DNA from: Actinomycetota bacterium
GTDB taxonomy: Bacteria > Actinomycetota > UBA4738 > HRBIN12
Length of the DNA stretch: 10,274 nucleotides
Direction: 5' to 3'
Assembly: GCA_005883885.1 (NCBI GenBank)
Contig: VAYF01000033.1
Coordinates: forward strand, 1-10,274
Below, piece after piece: positions 1 to 7,482 of the stretch (position 1 is its first letter; every line of letters begins with the position of its first letter). Both the position numbers and the translations under genes were made by a program. The notes beneath the pieces are model-generated. The model saw only the letters and a program-made list of their open reading frames with translations, made no database searches and was not told the origin of the DNA.

Positions 1-74
1 TTCCCGTCGTCGACGTGCCGACCGACGTACGGACGGATCCTGCCGCACCCGATGCCGAGCGAGTGGGCGTGTGA
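1..74 (+). CDS. 3' end of an unidentified gene (partial)
   Basis: The frame beginning at base 3 is open from the window edge to a TGA at 72-74 and encodes a tail of 23 residues ending in DPAAPDAERVGV. The acidic, Pro/Ala-rich composition suits a disordered C-terminus, but this is too little to name a product. The main support is that the TGA overlaps the GTG start of the next gene as GTGA (71-74), a typical translational-coupling junction. The other two plus-strand frames are also open here, so the frame choice rests on that overlap and on the residue composition. Confidence 0.4.
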   Translation, partial: PVVDVPTDVRTDPAAPDAERVGV

Positions 75-277
75 GCGACCGCACCGGTCCGCGGCGGACG
101 CCGCGGCCCAAAGGCATCCGCCGGATCGAGCGGTGGCTCGTGGGTCTCGCTATGGCCGTCGTCGCATTCACCCTGGAGCGGCTCGTGATGCGTTCGGTCA
201 AGAAGAGCGGTGACGCGAAGGCCCAGCCCTCTTCGACCACGGTCACCTCGAAGGGCGGCGAGGTCGATCTGGAGTGA
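71..277 (+). CDS. Small single-span membrane protein, unknown function
   Basis: This 68-residue protein starts at a GTG that overlaps the preceding stop codon. It has a very basic N-terminus (many Arg and Lys in residues 4-21), one predicted membrane helix at about residues 22-40 (WLVGLAMAVVAFTLERLVM), a second basic patch (RSVKK) and a polar tail ending in EVDLE. I do not recognise a family. The overlapping start suggests it is co-transcribed with the upstream gene. Its stop lies 6 bases from the stop of the convergent UspA-UbiB gene, with no clear terminator between them. In GC-rich DNA a 68-codon frame can occur by chance; the hydrophobic segment and the overlap favour a real gene. Confidence 0.55.
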   Translation: MSDRTGPRRTPRPKGIRRIERWLVGLAMAVVAFTLERLVMRSVKKSGDAKAQPSSTTVTSKGGEVDLE

Positions 278-283
278 GGCGGC

Positions 284-2395
<2,112 letters not shown>

Positions 2396-2469
2396 GATGC
2401 CGAATCCCGGGTCCCTCTGACCAGGGTGGCCGGCGCGCGTTTCCTCCGTGGTGCCTGCACCCCGTCGGA

Positions 2470-2475
2470 TAAACT
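2470..2475 (+). promoter_or_regulatory. Probable -10 element of the tRNA-Thr gene
   Basis: TAAACT lies 10 bases before the first base of the tRNA and is followed by CGC, matching the TANACTCGC pattern also found before hpt and the J-domain gene. It is an AT-rich spot in GC-rich DNA. No convincing -35 hexamer is seen at 16-18 bases upstream. If transcription starts about 7 bases downstream, the tRNA precursor has a 5' leader of only a few bases. Confidence 0.55.
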
Positions 2476-2485
2476 CGCTCGCACC

Positions 2486-2557
2486 GCCGGAGTAGCTCAG
2501 GGGTAGAGCAACCGCCTCGTAAGTGGTAGGTCGGGGGTTCGAATCCCCCCTCCGGCT
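2486..2557 (+). tRNA. trnT: tRNA-Thr (anticodon CGU)
   Basis: A complete cloverleaf can be drawn. The acceptor stem is GCCGGAG (2486-2492) with CTCCGGC (2550-2556). The D stem is GCTC/GAGC (2495-2498 with 2506-2509). The anticodon stem is ACCGC/GTGGT (2511-2515 with 2523-2527, one G-U pair) around loop CTCGTAA, with anticodon CGT at 2518-2520. The T arm is GGGGG-TTCGAAT-CCCCC (2533-2549). The discriminator base is T2557. The 3' CCA is not encoded, so it must be added by nucleotidyltransferase. The anticodon reads the threonine codon ACG. The gene sits between two divergently oriented protein genes. Confidence 0.97.
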
Positions 2558-2580
2558 CTCGTTCGGAGCACTTCCGTCGG

Positions 2581-2609
2581 TTGCCGGGCGGGTTCCGGGT
2601 TGCGAGAAT
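2581..2609 (+). promoter_or_regulatory. Possible promoter of the Ala/Pro-rich membrane protein gene
   Basis: TTGCCG (2581-2586) and GAGAAT (2604-2609) are separated by 17 bases, a reasonable -35/-10 pair, and the ATG follows 8 bases after the -10. No Shine-Dalgarno precedes the ATG, so the transcript could be leaderless. The -10 is a poor match at its first position, and a perfect inverted repeat covers the same bases, so the assignment is tentative. Confidence 0.35.
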
Positions 2610-2617
2610 CCCGCCCG
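2585..2617. repeat. Perfect 8-bp inverted repeat abutting a start codon
   Basis: CGGGCGGG (2585-2592) and CCCGCCCG (2610-2617) are exact reverse complements separated by 17 bases. The right arm ends at the base before ATG 2618, and the loop contains the putative -10. It could be an operator, an RNA hairpin that hides the start on read-through transcripts from the tRNA gene, or a chance pairing in GC-rich DNA. No T-run follows, so it is not a classical terminator. Confidence 0.5.
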
Positions 2618-3382
2618 ATGGTGACGGCGCGGAGGGTGGTAGGCGTGCTCGCGGGGGCGCTCGTCGCCGTCCTCGTCACTGGCAACGCCGCGCTCGCGCA
2701 GACATCGATCGATCCGACCGTCCTGCCGGAGCGGAACACGGGCGGTTGGATCTTCTGGCTCGGTTGGCTGAGCGGGATCCTCGCGCTTCTCTTGCTCGTC
2801 CTTCTCGTGGCCGCGTACATGCGGTTCGCACCGCGGTTCGCGAAAGACGAACAAGGTTCGCGCTTCGTCCACGCCGACCGCGTGATGCCGGGCAAGGAGC
2901 CTCCTCGCCGGATCGTTGACCTGACGCAAGCGGCGCCGATCGTGGTCCAGCCGCCTCCCATCCCCGCCGCGGTGGCCGCACCGGCTATGGCGGCGCGAGC
3001 CGCAGCCCCGGCGGCAGCCGGAGCCCCCGCGCCAGCCGCAGCCCCGGCGCCAGCGGCTGCCGCAGCGGCCCCCGCCGCCGCACCTGCACCGGACGAGGTA
3101 CCGGCGCCGACGACCGAGGAACCCGCTGCCGCGGAAGCCGAACCCGCAGCCGCGGAAGCCGAACCCGCAGCCACGGAAGCCGAACCCGCCGCCGCCGCCC
3201 CGGCCCCTGCGCCGGCACCGGCTGCAGACGAGCATCGTCCGGAGGTGTCGCTCGATCAGGAGACCTTCGACAAGACGCTCGAGGAGCTCCTCGCACAAGG
3301 GACCGACCGGCGCATCGCCGAGGGCAAAGCCAAGCGTGCCGCCATGATCGCCGCCCGCAAGAAGGCTGCGGGCGAGGGCTAG
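2618..3382 (+). CDS. Ala/Pro/Glu-rich membrane protein, unknown function
   Basis: This 254-residue protein starts at ATG 2618; an in-frame TTG at 2600 is less likely because it would put polar residues before a clean signal peptide. Residues 1-27 look like a cleavable signal peptide ending ALA before QTSIDP. A membrane helix spans about 43-67 and is followed by MRFAPRFAK, so the positive-inside rule places the long C-terminal part in the cytoplasm. Residues about 105-205 are low-complexity Ala/Pro with a seven-residue Glu-containing repeat. The last about 45 residues (from SLDQETFDKTLEELLAQG) are a charged, probably helical segment rich in Lys, Arg and Ala. I do not recognise the family. The gene lies 11 bases before the metallopeptidase gene, so they are probably co-transcribed. 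It occupies the position where dacB often precedes the metallopeptidase in actinobacteria, but it shows no penicillin-binding motif. Confidence 0.75.
   Translation: MVTARRVVGVLAGALVAVLVTGNAALAQTSIDPTVLPERNTGGWIFWLGWLSGILALLLLVLLVAAYMRFAPRFAKDEQGSRFVHADRVMPGKEPPRRIVDLTQAAPIVVQPPPIPAAVAAPAMAARAAAPAAAGAPAPAAAPAPAAAAAAPAAAPAPDEVPAPTTEEPAAAEAEPAAAEAEPAATEAEPAAAAPAPAPAPAADEHRPEVSLDQETFDKTLEELLAQGTDRRIAEGKAKRAAMIAARKKAAGEG
3119..3196 (+). repeat. Tandem 21-bp repeat inside the Ala/Pro-rich gene
   Basis: Three full 21-base units (3119-3139, 3140-3160, 3161-3181) and a partial fourth encode EPAAAEA, EPAAAEA, EPAATEA and EPAAA. Units 1 and 2 differ by one silent base (GCT/GCA), and unit 3 has one Ala-to-Thr change. 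The near identity indicates recent duplication by slippage. The unit is a multiple of three, so copy number can change without a frameshift. More diverged Ala/Pro repeats precede it from about 2965. Confidence 0.85.
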
Positions 3383-3393
3383 GCGCCCGATCC

Positions 3394-4362
3394 GTGGATC
3401 CTGCGGCAGACGTCGACTGGTCGATGGGCTCCCACGCCGCCCGTCTCGCCTCGCACGTCCTTCGAGCCGAGGAGCTCGTCGCTGGGTTCACCGACCTCAC
3501 CGTCACCGGGTTCCGGTCCCGCGCATGGGTGATGGGCAGGGGCGATTGGATCAGGCAGAACGTCGCCGGGCTCCAGCGCCTGATGGAACCGCTCGCGCAG
3601 CGGTTGTTGGAGAAACGTCCCACCAGGCCAACGATCGCGCGCAAAGCCGTCGGTGCACAGGCTGGTGCGATCCTCGGCTACGTCTCGCGGCGGGTCCTCG
3701 GGCAGTTCGACGTGTTCCTGCCACCCGACGATGACGGGTTGATCTACTTCGTCGGTCCCAACCTGATCGAGGTGGAGCGCCGGTACGGCCTGGTCCCGAA
3801 CGACTTCCGACTGTGGGTCGCGATCCACGAGGTCACCCACCGCGTGCAGTTCTCGGCGGCACCGTGGCTCCGGGCGTTCCTCGGCGGGATGGTGGACGAA
3901 TACCTCGAAACCGTCTCGCTCGATCCGCACCAGCTCATGGATCAACTGCGTCGGGCGGCCGAGGAGGCTCGAACGGGAGCCGGTCCCGGCGGGATCCTCC
4001 GGCTGCTGACGCCGGAGCAGCGTGCGATCTTCGAACGGACCCAAGCGATGATGTCGCTCCTCGAGGGGCACGCGTCGTTCGTCATGAACGAGGTGGGCAA
4101 GGAACACATCGCGACCCTCCCGCGACTCAAGAACGCCTTGCAGTCGAGGCGCCGGGTCCGCGGCGTCGAGCAGCGCTTCCAGCGGGTCATCGGGTTCGAT
4201 CAGAAGGTGGCGCAGTACGACAGCGGCGAGCGATTCGTTCGCGATGTGATCGGACGCGTCGGGATGAGCGGGTTCAACCTGGTGTGGGAGTCGCGCGAGC
4301 ATCTCCCGCAGCCGGGCGAGGTGGCAGATCCGGATCGCTGGATCGCCCGCGTCACGCGGTAG
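3394..4362 (+). CDS. Zinc-dependent metallopeptidase of the DUF2342 / Zincin_2 type
   Basis: This 322-residue protein has an HExxH motif, HEVTH, at residues 145-149 within WVAIHEVTHRVQF. His145 and His149 should bind zinc and Glu146 should be the catalytic base. A later segment, LLEGHASFVM (223-232), probably supplies the third ligand through Glu224 or His226. The overall pattern (N-terminal DVDWSMGSHAARL, GMVDEYLETVSL after the motif, LEGHA, then RGVEQRFQRVIGFDQK) matches, from memory, the actinobacterial family sometimes annotated 'coenzyme F420 biosynthesis-associated'; a direct F420 role is not established. Its place just before tilS and hpt matches Mycobacterium tuberculosis Rv3626c before Rv3625c and Rv3624c. 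There is no signal peptide or membrane helix, so it should be cytoplasmic. The start is GTG 3394, 11 bases after the previous stop; tilS follows after 3 bases. Confidence 0.88.
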   Translation: MDPAADVDWSMGSHAARLASHVLRAEELVAGFTDLTVTGFRSRAWVMGRGDWIRQNVAGLQRLMEPLAQRLLEKRPTRPTIARKAVGAQAGAILGYVSRRVLGQFDVFLPPDDDGLIYFVGPNLIEVERRYGLVPNDFRLWVAIHEVTHRVQFSAAPWLRAFLGGMVDEYLETVSLDPHQLMDQLRRAAEEARTGAGPGGILRLLTPEQRAIFERTQAMMSLLEGHASFVMNEVGKEHIATLPRLKNALQSRRRVRGVEQRFQRVIGFDQKVAQYDSGERFVRDVIGRVGMSGFNLVWESREHLPQPGEVADPDRWIARVTR

Positions 4363-4365
4363 ACC

Positions 4366-5349
4366 ATGGCGGCGCGGAGACCGCCGGCCGTCGCGAGGGT
4401 CATCGAACGCATCACGAAGACCGCACGAGCGCACGACCTGTTCGCGCCCGGCGACCTGGTGCTGCTGTGGGTGAGCGGCGGCCCCGATTCGGTGTGTCTC
4501 CTGGAGTCCATGGTCCGGTTACGCCGACTCTTCCGGATCCGGCTTGCCGTCTTCCACATGGATCATCGGCTGCGGCCCGACTCGGCGACGGATGCCGCAT
4601 ACGTCCGCCGGCTCGCCTATCGGCACGGGTTGCCCTTCCACCTGGCGGTCGCCGTTGACGAGCCGGGACGCTCGGATTCGGTCGAGATGTGGGGCCGATT
4701 CGAGCGCGCGCGGGAGGCGGGGAAGGTCGCACTGGCGATCGGCGCGTCGCGGATGGCCGACGGGCACACGCTGGACGACCAAGCCGAGACCATCCTGATG
4801 GGTCTCGTGCTCGGCTGGGGGTTGGACGGGATGGGCGGGATCGCGCCGGTGAACGGCACGCTCGTTCGGCCCCTCCTCGACGTGACGCGGACAGAGGTCG
4901 AAGCCTTCTGTCGAGCGCTCCACCTCCGCCCTCGCAGCGATCCGACGAACGCCGACACGAACCTGCTGCGCAATGCCCTCCGTCGGGAGGCGATCCCCGC
5001 CATCGAACGGTCCACGGGCCGCGACGTGAAGCGGACCTTCGCCCGAACCGCGGACCACTTGCGGCGAGACGCGGCCGCGCTCTTCGCGCACGCGGACGAG
5101 CATGCGCAGGCGCTCGTCGAGCTCCGCGAGCACGGGTTCGCCATCCGAGCCCGCCCGCTCCTCGATCTGCCGCCGGCGCTCTCGTCCCGGGTCGCGCGGC
5201 GTGGTTTCCAACGGGCGGACCTCGCCTGGGACCACGAGGCGATCGAGGCCGTGCTCGACCTGGCGGCCGGTTCACCTGGCCGGACGCGCGACCTCTTGCT
5301 CGGGATCAAGGCGCGGCGCACCCGCACGCACGTCGAGGTCGAGGGGTAG
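4366..5349 (+). CDS. tilS: tRNA(Ile)-lysidine synthase
   Basis: This 327-residue cytoplasmic enzyme converts the wobble cytidine of tRNA-Ile(CAU) to lysidine, using ATP and lysine, so that the tRNA reads AUA and is charged with isoleucine. Visible signatures are the N-type ATP-pyrophosphatase loop SGGPDS (37-42), the family sequence FHMDHRLRPDS (63-73), GHTLDDQAET (133-142) and DPTNADTNLLRNALR (192-206). The C-terminal portion (about 215-327) is a short helical region. The protein lacks the longer C-terminal domains of the roughly 430-residue E. coli enzyme, as is usual for actinobacterial TilS. The ATG start lies 3 bases after the metallopeptidase stop, so the two are translationally close and surely co-transcribed. 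Its TAG stop forms the first three bases of the putative -10 of hpt. Confidence 0.95.
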   Translation: MAARRPPAVARVIERITKTARAHDLFAPGDLVLLWVSGGPDSVCLLESMVRLRRLFRIRLAVFHMDHRLRPDSATDAAYVRRLAYRHGLPFHLAVAVDEPGRSDSVEMWGRFERAREAGKVALAIGASRMADGHTLDDQAETILMGLVLGWGLDGMGGIAPVNGTLVRPLLDVTRTEVEAFCRALHLRPRSDPTNADTNLLRNALRREAIPAIERSTGRDVKRTFARTADHLRRDAAALFAHADEHAQALVELREHGFAIRARPLLDLPPALSSRVARRGFQRADLAWDHEAIEAVLDLAAGSPGRTRDLLLGIKARRTRTHVEVEG

Positions 5350-5352
5350 ACT
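5347..5352 (+). promoter_or_regulatory. Probable -10 element of hpt
   Basis: TAGACT, followed by CGC, lies 10 bases before the GTG start of hpt and reuses the tilS stop codon TAG. It matches the TANACTCGC pattern seen before the tRNA and the J-domain gene. No good -35 is present at the usual distance. There is no Shine-Dalgarno between it and the GTG, so a transcript from here would carry a leader of at most a few bases. Confidence 0.5.
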
Positions 5353-5362
5353 CGCGGCTTCC

Positions 5363-5911
5363 GTGGAGACCTACGCCGACGACATCGAGAACGTCCTGAT
5401 CAAGGCGGACGAGATCGAGAGCAAGCTCGTCGAGATGGGCGAGCAGATCACGCGGGACTACGAAGGCCGGCATCTCCTGCTCGTCGGGGTCCTCAAGGGA
5501 GCGTTCGTCGTGATGGCCGATCTCTCTCGGCACATCCGGCTCCCGCTCGAGTTCGACTTCATGGCGGTGTCGTCCTACGGCGCGGCGACGAAGACCTCGG
5601 GCGTCGTTCGGATCCTCAAGGACCTCGATCACGATCTGAAGGATCGCGACGTCTTGGTCGTCGAGGACATCGTCGACTCCGGTCTCACGCTCAAGTACCT
5701 GCTGAAGAACCTGGCCGGACGCAAGCCCGCGACCCTGGAGGTCGCCGCCCTCCTGCGCAAGGAGGGGATCCAGCAGGTGCCGTTGGACATCCGCTACTGC
5801 GGGTTCGACATCCCGAACGAGTTCGTCGTCGGCTACGGGCTCGACTTCTCCGAGAAGTACCGGAACCTGCCCTACATCGGGACGCTCAAGCCCTCGGCGT
5901 TCGGCGGCTGA
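5363..5911 (+). CDS. hpt: Hypoxanthine (guanine) phosphoribosyltransferase
   Basis: This 182-residue cytoplasmic enzyme salvages hypoxanthine and guanine to IMP and GMP using PRPP. The family elements are in order: LLLVGVLKGAFVVMADL (38-54), the flexible loop SSYGAATKTSG (70-80), the PRPP-binding motif VLVVEDIVDSGLTL (97-110) with its acidic pair ED, and the base-binding C-terminal region GFDIPNEFVVGYGLDFSEKY (147-166). Length is normal for bacterial HPRT. I chose GTG 5363 because the known N-terminus of the family begins close to it and the frame upstream lies inside tilS. The gene follows tilS after 13 bases, a pairing conserved in actinobacteria and Firmicutes. ftsH often follows; here a lipoprotein gene does. 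Confidence 0.95.
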   Translation: METYADDIENVLIKADEIESKLVEMGEQITRDYEGRHLLLVGVLKGAFVVMADLSRHIRLPLEFDFMAVSSYGAATKTSGVVRILKDLDHDLKDRDVLVVEDIVDSGLTLKYLLKNLAGRKPATLEVAALLRKEGIQQVPLDIRYCGFDIPNEFVVGYGLDFSEKYRNLPYIGTLKPSAFGG

Positions 5912-5948
5912 CCGGGAACCGGAGGAGCGTCGGCCGCGTCCCAGGAAC

Positions 5949-6317
5949 ATGCGCAGGATCGCGGCAGCCGGTCTCCTGCTCGCACTCATCGCGTGCGGCA
6001 GGACGTCCGGGCCCGCGAGCTCGTCGGGGATCTTCGGCACGGTCACTGCGGGTCCGACGTGTCCCGTCGAGCGCGTGGGCTCTCCGTGTCCGCCCGCTCC
6101 GTGGGTTGGGACGGTGCGCGCGACCGATGACACCGGTCAAGGGACCGAGACGCGGACCGACGAGACCGGCAACTACACGCTCACGCTCGAACCCGGGAGA
6201 TACGAGGTCGTGGCGGTGACGGACGGCGGCCCGCCGACGGGCCAACCGGTCATGATCGACGTGCCGGCCGGTCCTCCGATCCGCCTCGACCTTACGGTGG
6301 ACACCGGCATCCGCTGA
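5949..6317 (+). CDS. Small lipoprotein with a carboxypeptidase-regulatory-like domain
   Basis: This 122-residue protein begins MRRIAAAGLLLALIAC, a short lipoprotein signal with a lipobox (LIAC) and acceptor Cys16, so it should be anchored to the outer face of the membrane. After a Ser/Gly/Pro linker, residues about 27-122 form one beta-rich domain resembling carboxypeptidase regulatory or prealbumin-like folds (GIFGTVTAGPTCPVE, then TDETGNYTLTLEPGRYEVVAV, ending LDLTVDTGIR). Two cysteines at 38 and 47, in GPTCP and SPCPP, could form a disulphide. I recall this GPxCP...PCP...DTGIR pattern as recurring in actinobacterial and Chloroflexota secreted proteins, but its function is unknown to me. 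It starts 37 bases after hpt. A GGAGGAG lies 21 bases upstream of the ATG, too far for a normal ribosome site, and AGGA is very close to the ATG. Confidence 0.8.
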   Translation: MRRIAAAGLLLALIACGRTSGPASSSGIFGTVTAGPTCPVERVGSPCPPAPWVGTVRATDDTGQGTETRTDETGNYTLTLEPGRYEVVAVTDGGPPTGQPVMIDVPAGPPIRLDLTVDTGIR

Positions 6318-6324
6318 GCGGACC

Positions 6325-6330
6325 TACACT
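6325..6330 (+). promoter_or_regulatory. Probable -10 element for a leaderless J-domain gene
   Basis: TACACT, followed by CGC, ends 6 bases before the GTG at 6337, so a start about 7 bases downstream would fall on the start codon itself. There is no Shine-Dalgarno in the 19 bases between the lipoprotein stop and this GTG. The -35 region is weak. Confidence 0.55.
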
Positions 6331-6336
6331 CGCCAG

Positions 6337-6864
6337 GTGAGCGCCGGCGCGAGGGGGCTTCCGTTCGATGCTTACGCCGTCCTGGGCGTGGGTCCCTCCG
6401 CGACCTCAGACGAGATCCATCACGCGTATCGCATGCTCGCGCGTCGGTTCCATCCTGACGCCGACCGAACCGACCCGCTCGCCGCGGCCCGGTTCGCGGA
6501 GCTCACGGAGGCGTACGACCTCCTCGTGGACGTCGATCGCCGGCGTTCGTACGACCTCCGTCGCGCGGCAGTGGCCGGCCCGCGGGCCGCGCGCGTCGCC
6601 CCCGGCCCCACCGGCAACACCGCCGTGCGCGGGCCGGCGGCCCGGCCGCCGGTGAGGAGGCGCGAGACGGCGGTCGCGTCCGAGCCGCGACACGAGGACA
6701 CGCACGACGAGTTCCGTCTCCTGGTCTTCCTCGCGAAGGTCGTCGTCGGAGTCGTGATCGTGATCGTCCTCGCCGCGTTGCTCCTGGCGTTCCGTCCGCC
6801 TCCGCCGTGTCGAGCGGACACCCCCGTCAACGCGCCGTGCACACCGACGGCGACCCCTCCTTGA
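6337..6864 (+). CDS. J-domain protein with a C-terminal membrane anchor
   Basis: This 175-residue protein has an N-terminal J domain at about residues 9-77 (DAYAVLGVGPSATSDEIHHAYRML...), with the HPD motif at 39-41 that is required to stimulate DnaK ATPase. Residues about 78-125 are a Pro/Ala/Arg-rich linker. A membrane helix spans about 128-152, and a 23-residue Pro-rich tail with Cys158 and Cys168 follows. There is no Gly/Phe region, zinc finger or substrate-binding domain, so this is a class III (DnaJC-like) protein that would recruit cytoplasmic DnaK to the membrane. The tail is probably extracytoplasmic. It lies 19 bases after the lipoprotein gene and 33 bases before folE. The start is GTG 6337, placed by the nearby -10 and by the J domain beginning soon after. 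Confidence 0.88.
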   Translation: MSAGARGLPFDAYAVLGVGPSATSDEIHHAYRMLARRFHPDADRTDPLAAARFAELTEAYDLLVDVDRRRSYDLRRAAVAGPRAARVAPGPTGNTAVRGPAARPPVRRRETAVASEPRHEDTHDEFRLLVFLAKVVVGVVIVIVLAALLLAFRPPPPCRADTPVNAPCTPTATPP

Positions 6865-6885
6865 TGCCGTGGGGCGGAGGGCTTG

Positions 6886-6891
6886 TAGCAT
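6886..6891 (+). promoter_or_regulatory. Probable -10 element for a leaderless folE
   Basis: TAGCAT ends 6 bases before ATG 6898, the same spacing as before the J-domain gene. TTGATG at 6861-6866 could be a -35, with a long 19-base spacer. GGAGG at 6876-6880 is 17 bases from the ATG, too far to act as a Shine-Dalgarno. This supports a transcript starting on or next to the folE start codon. Confidence 0.5.
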
Positions 6892-6897
6892 CCGGGC

Positions 6898-7476
6898 ATG
6901 ACCAGCGAGCGCTTCGATCAGGCGAAGATCGAACAGGGCGTCCGGCTGCTCCTCGACGGCATCGGCGAGGATCCTGAGCGCCCGGGTCTGCGCGAGACGC
7001 CCTCGCGGGTCGCCCGCATGTACGAGGAGATCTTCGCCGGGATCGACGTGGACGCTGCCGACGTGGTGACCGTCGTCGAAGGCGCCGACTTCGACGAGAT
7101 GATCATGGTCCGGGACATCCCGTTGTATTCGGTCTGCGAGCACCATCTCCTTCCCTTCGTCGGCAAGGCGCATGTCGCGTACATCCCGAACAAGTCGCAG
7201 CAGATCACGGGGTTATCGAAGGTCGCTCGGGTGGTCGATATCCTCGCGAAGAAGCCGCAGGTGCAGGAGCGACTGACGACGGAGATCGCGGAGGCGATCG
7301 AACGGGCGCTCTCGCCTCGGGGCGTCTTCGTCGTGATCGAGGCCGAGCACCTCTGCATGACGATGCGCGGCGTGAAGAAGCCGGGATCGCTCACCGTGAC
7401 CTCCGCCGTGCGCGGGCTGTTCCGCACCGACGCGCGGACCCGCCAGGAGGCGATGGATCACATCCGGATGCGTTGA
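6898..7476 (+). CDS. folE: GTP cyclohydrolase I (type IA)
   Basis: This 192-residue enzyme converts GTP to 7,8-dihydroneopterin triphosphate, the first step of tetrahydrofolate synthesis, and can also feed deazapurine pathways. The zinc site is intact: Cys80 and His83 in SVCEHHLLPF, and Cys153 in EHLCMTMRG, corresponding to Cys110, His113 and Cys181 of the E. coli enzyme. Other family signatures are RPGLRETPSRVARMY (28-42), YIPNKSQQITGLSKVAR (95-111) and SLTVTSAVRGLF (164-175). Length is typical for the bacterial homodecameric form. In many actinobacteria the gene follows ftsH and precedes folP, folB and folK. Here a J-domain gene is upstream, and a convergent, unrelated gene begins 6 bases after the stop. 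Confidence 0.97.
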   Translation: MTSERFDQAKIEQGVRLLLDGIGEDPERPGLRETPSRVARMYEEIFAGIDVDAADVVTVVEGADFDEMIMVRDIPLYSVCEHHLLPFVGKAHVAYIPNKSQQITGLSKVARVVDILAKKPQVQERLTTEIAEAIERALSPRGVFVVIEAEHLCMTMRGVKKPGSLTVTSAVRGLFRTDARTRQEAMDHIRMR

Positions 7477-7482
7477 GCGGCG

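Noticed and set aside
2558..2584. Terminator after the tRNA.
   Set aside because: Only a 4-base-pair stem (CGGA/TCCG) could be drawn, with no T-run.
2965..3230. CRISPR-like or intergenic repeat array.
   Set aside because: The repeats are codon-phased Ala/Pro/Glu coding repeats inside a protein gene, with no spacers and no cas genes.
2396..3298. N-terminal extension of about 300 residues on the UspA-UbiB frame, with Gly/Arg/Phe/Cys-rich repeats.
   Set aside because: It runs antisense through the tRNA-Thr gene and the Ala/Pro-rich gene; the repeats are the reverse complement of the Ala/Pro/Glu codons. The Usp domain begins normally near ATG 2395.
3379..4434. 351-codon minus-strand open frame.
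   Set aside because: It is antisense to the metallopeptidase, which has a clear HEVTH motif and family pattern; the mirror frame shows no recognisable domain.
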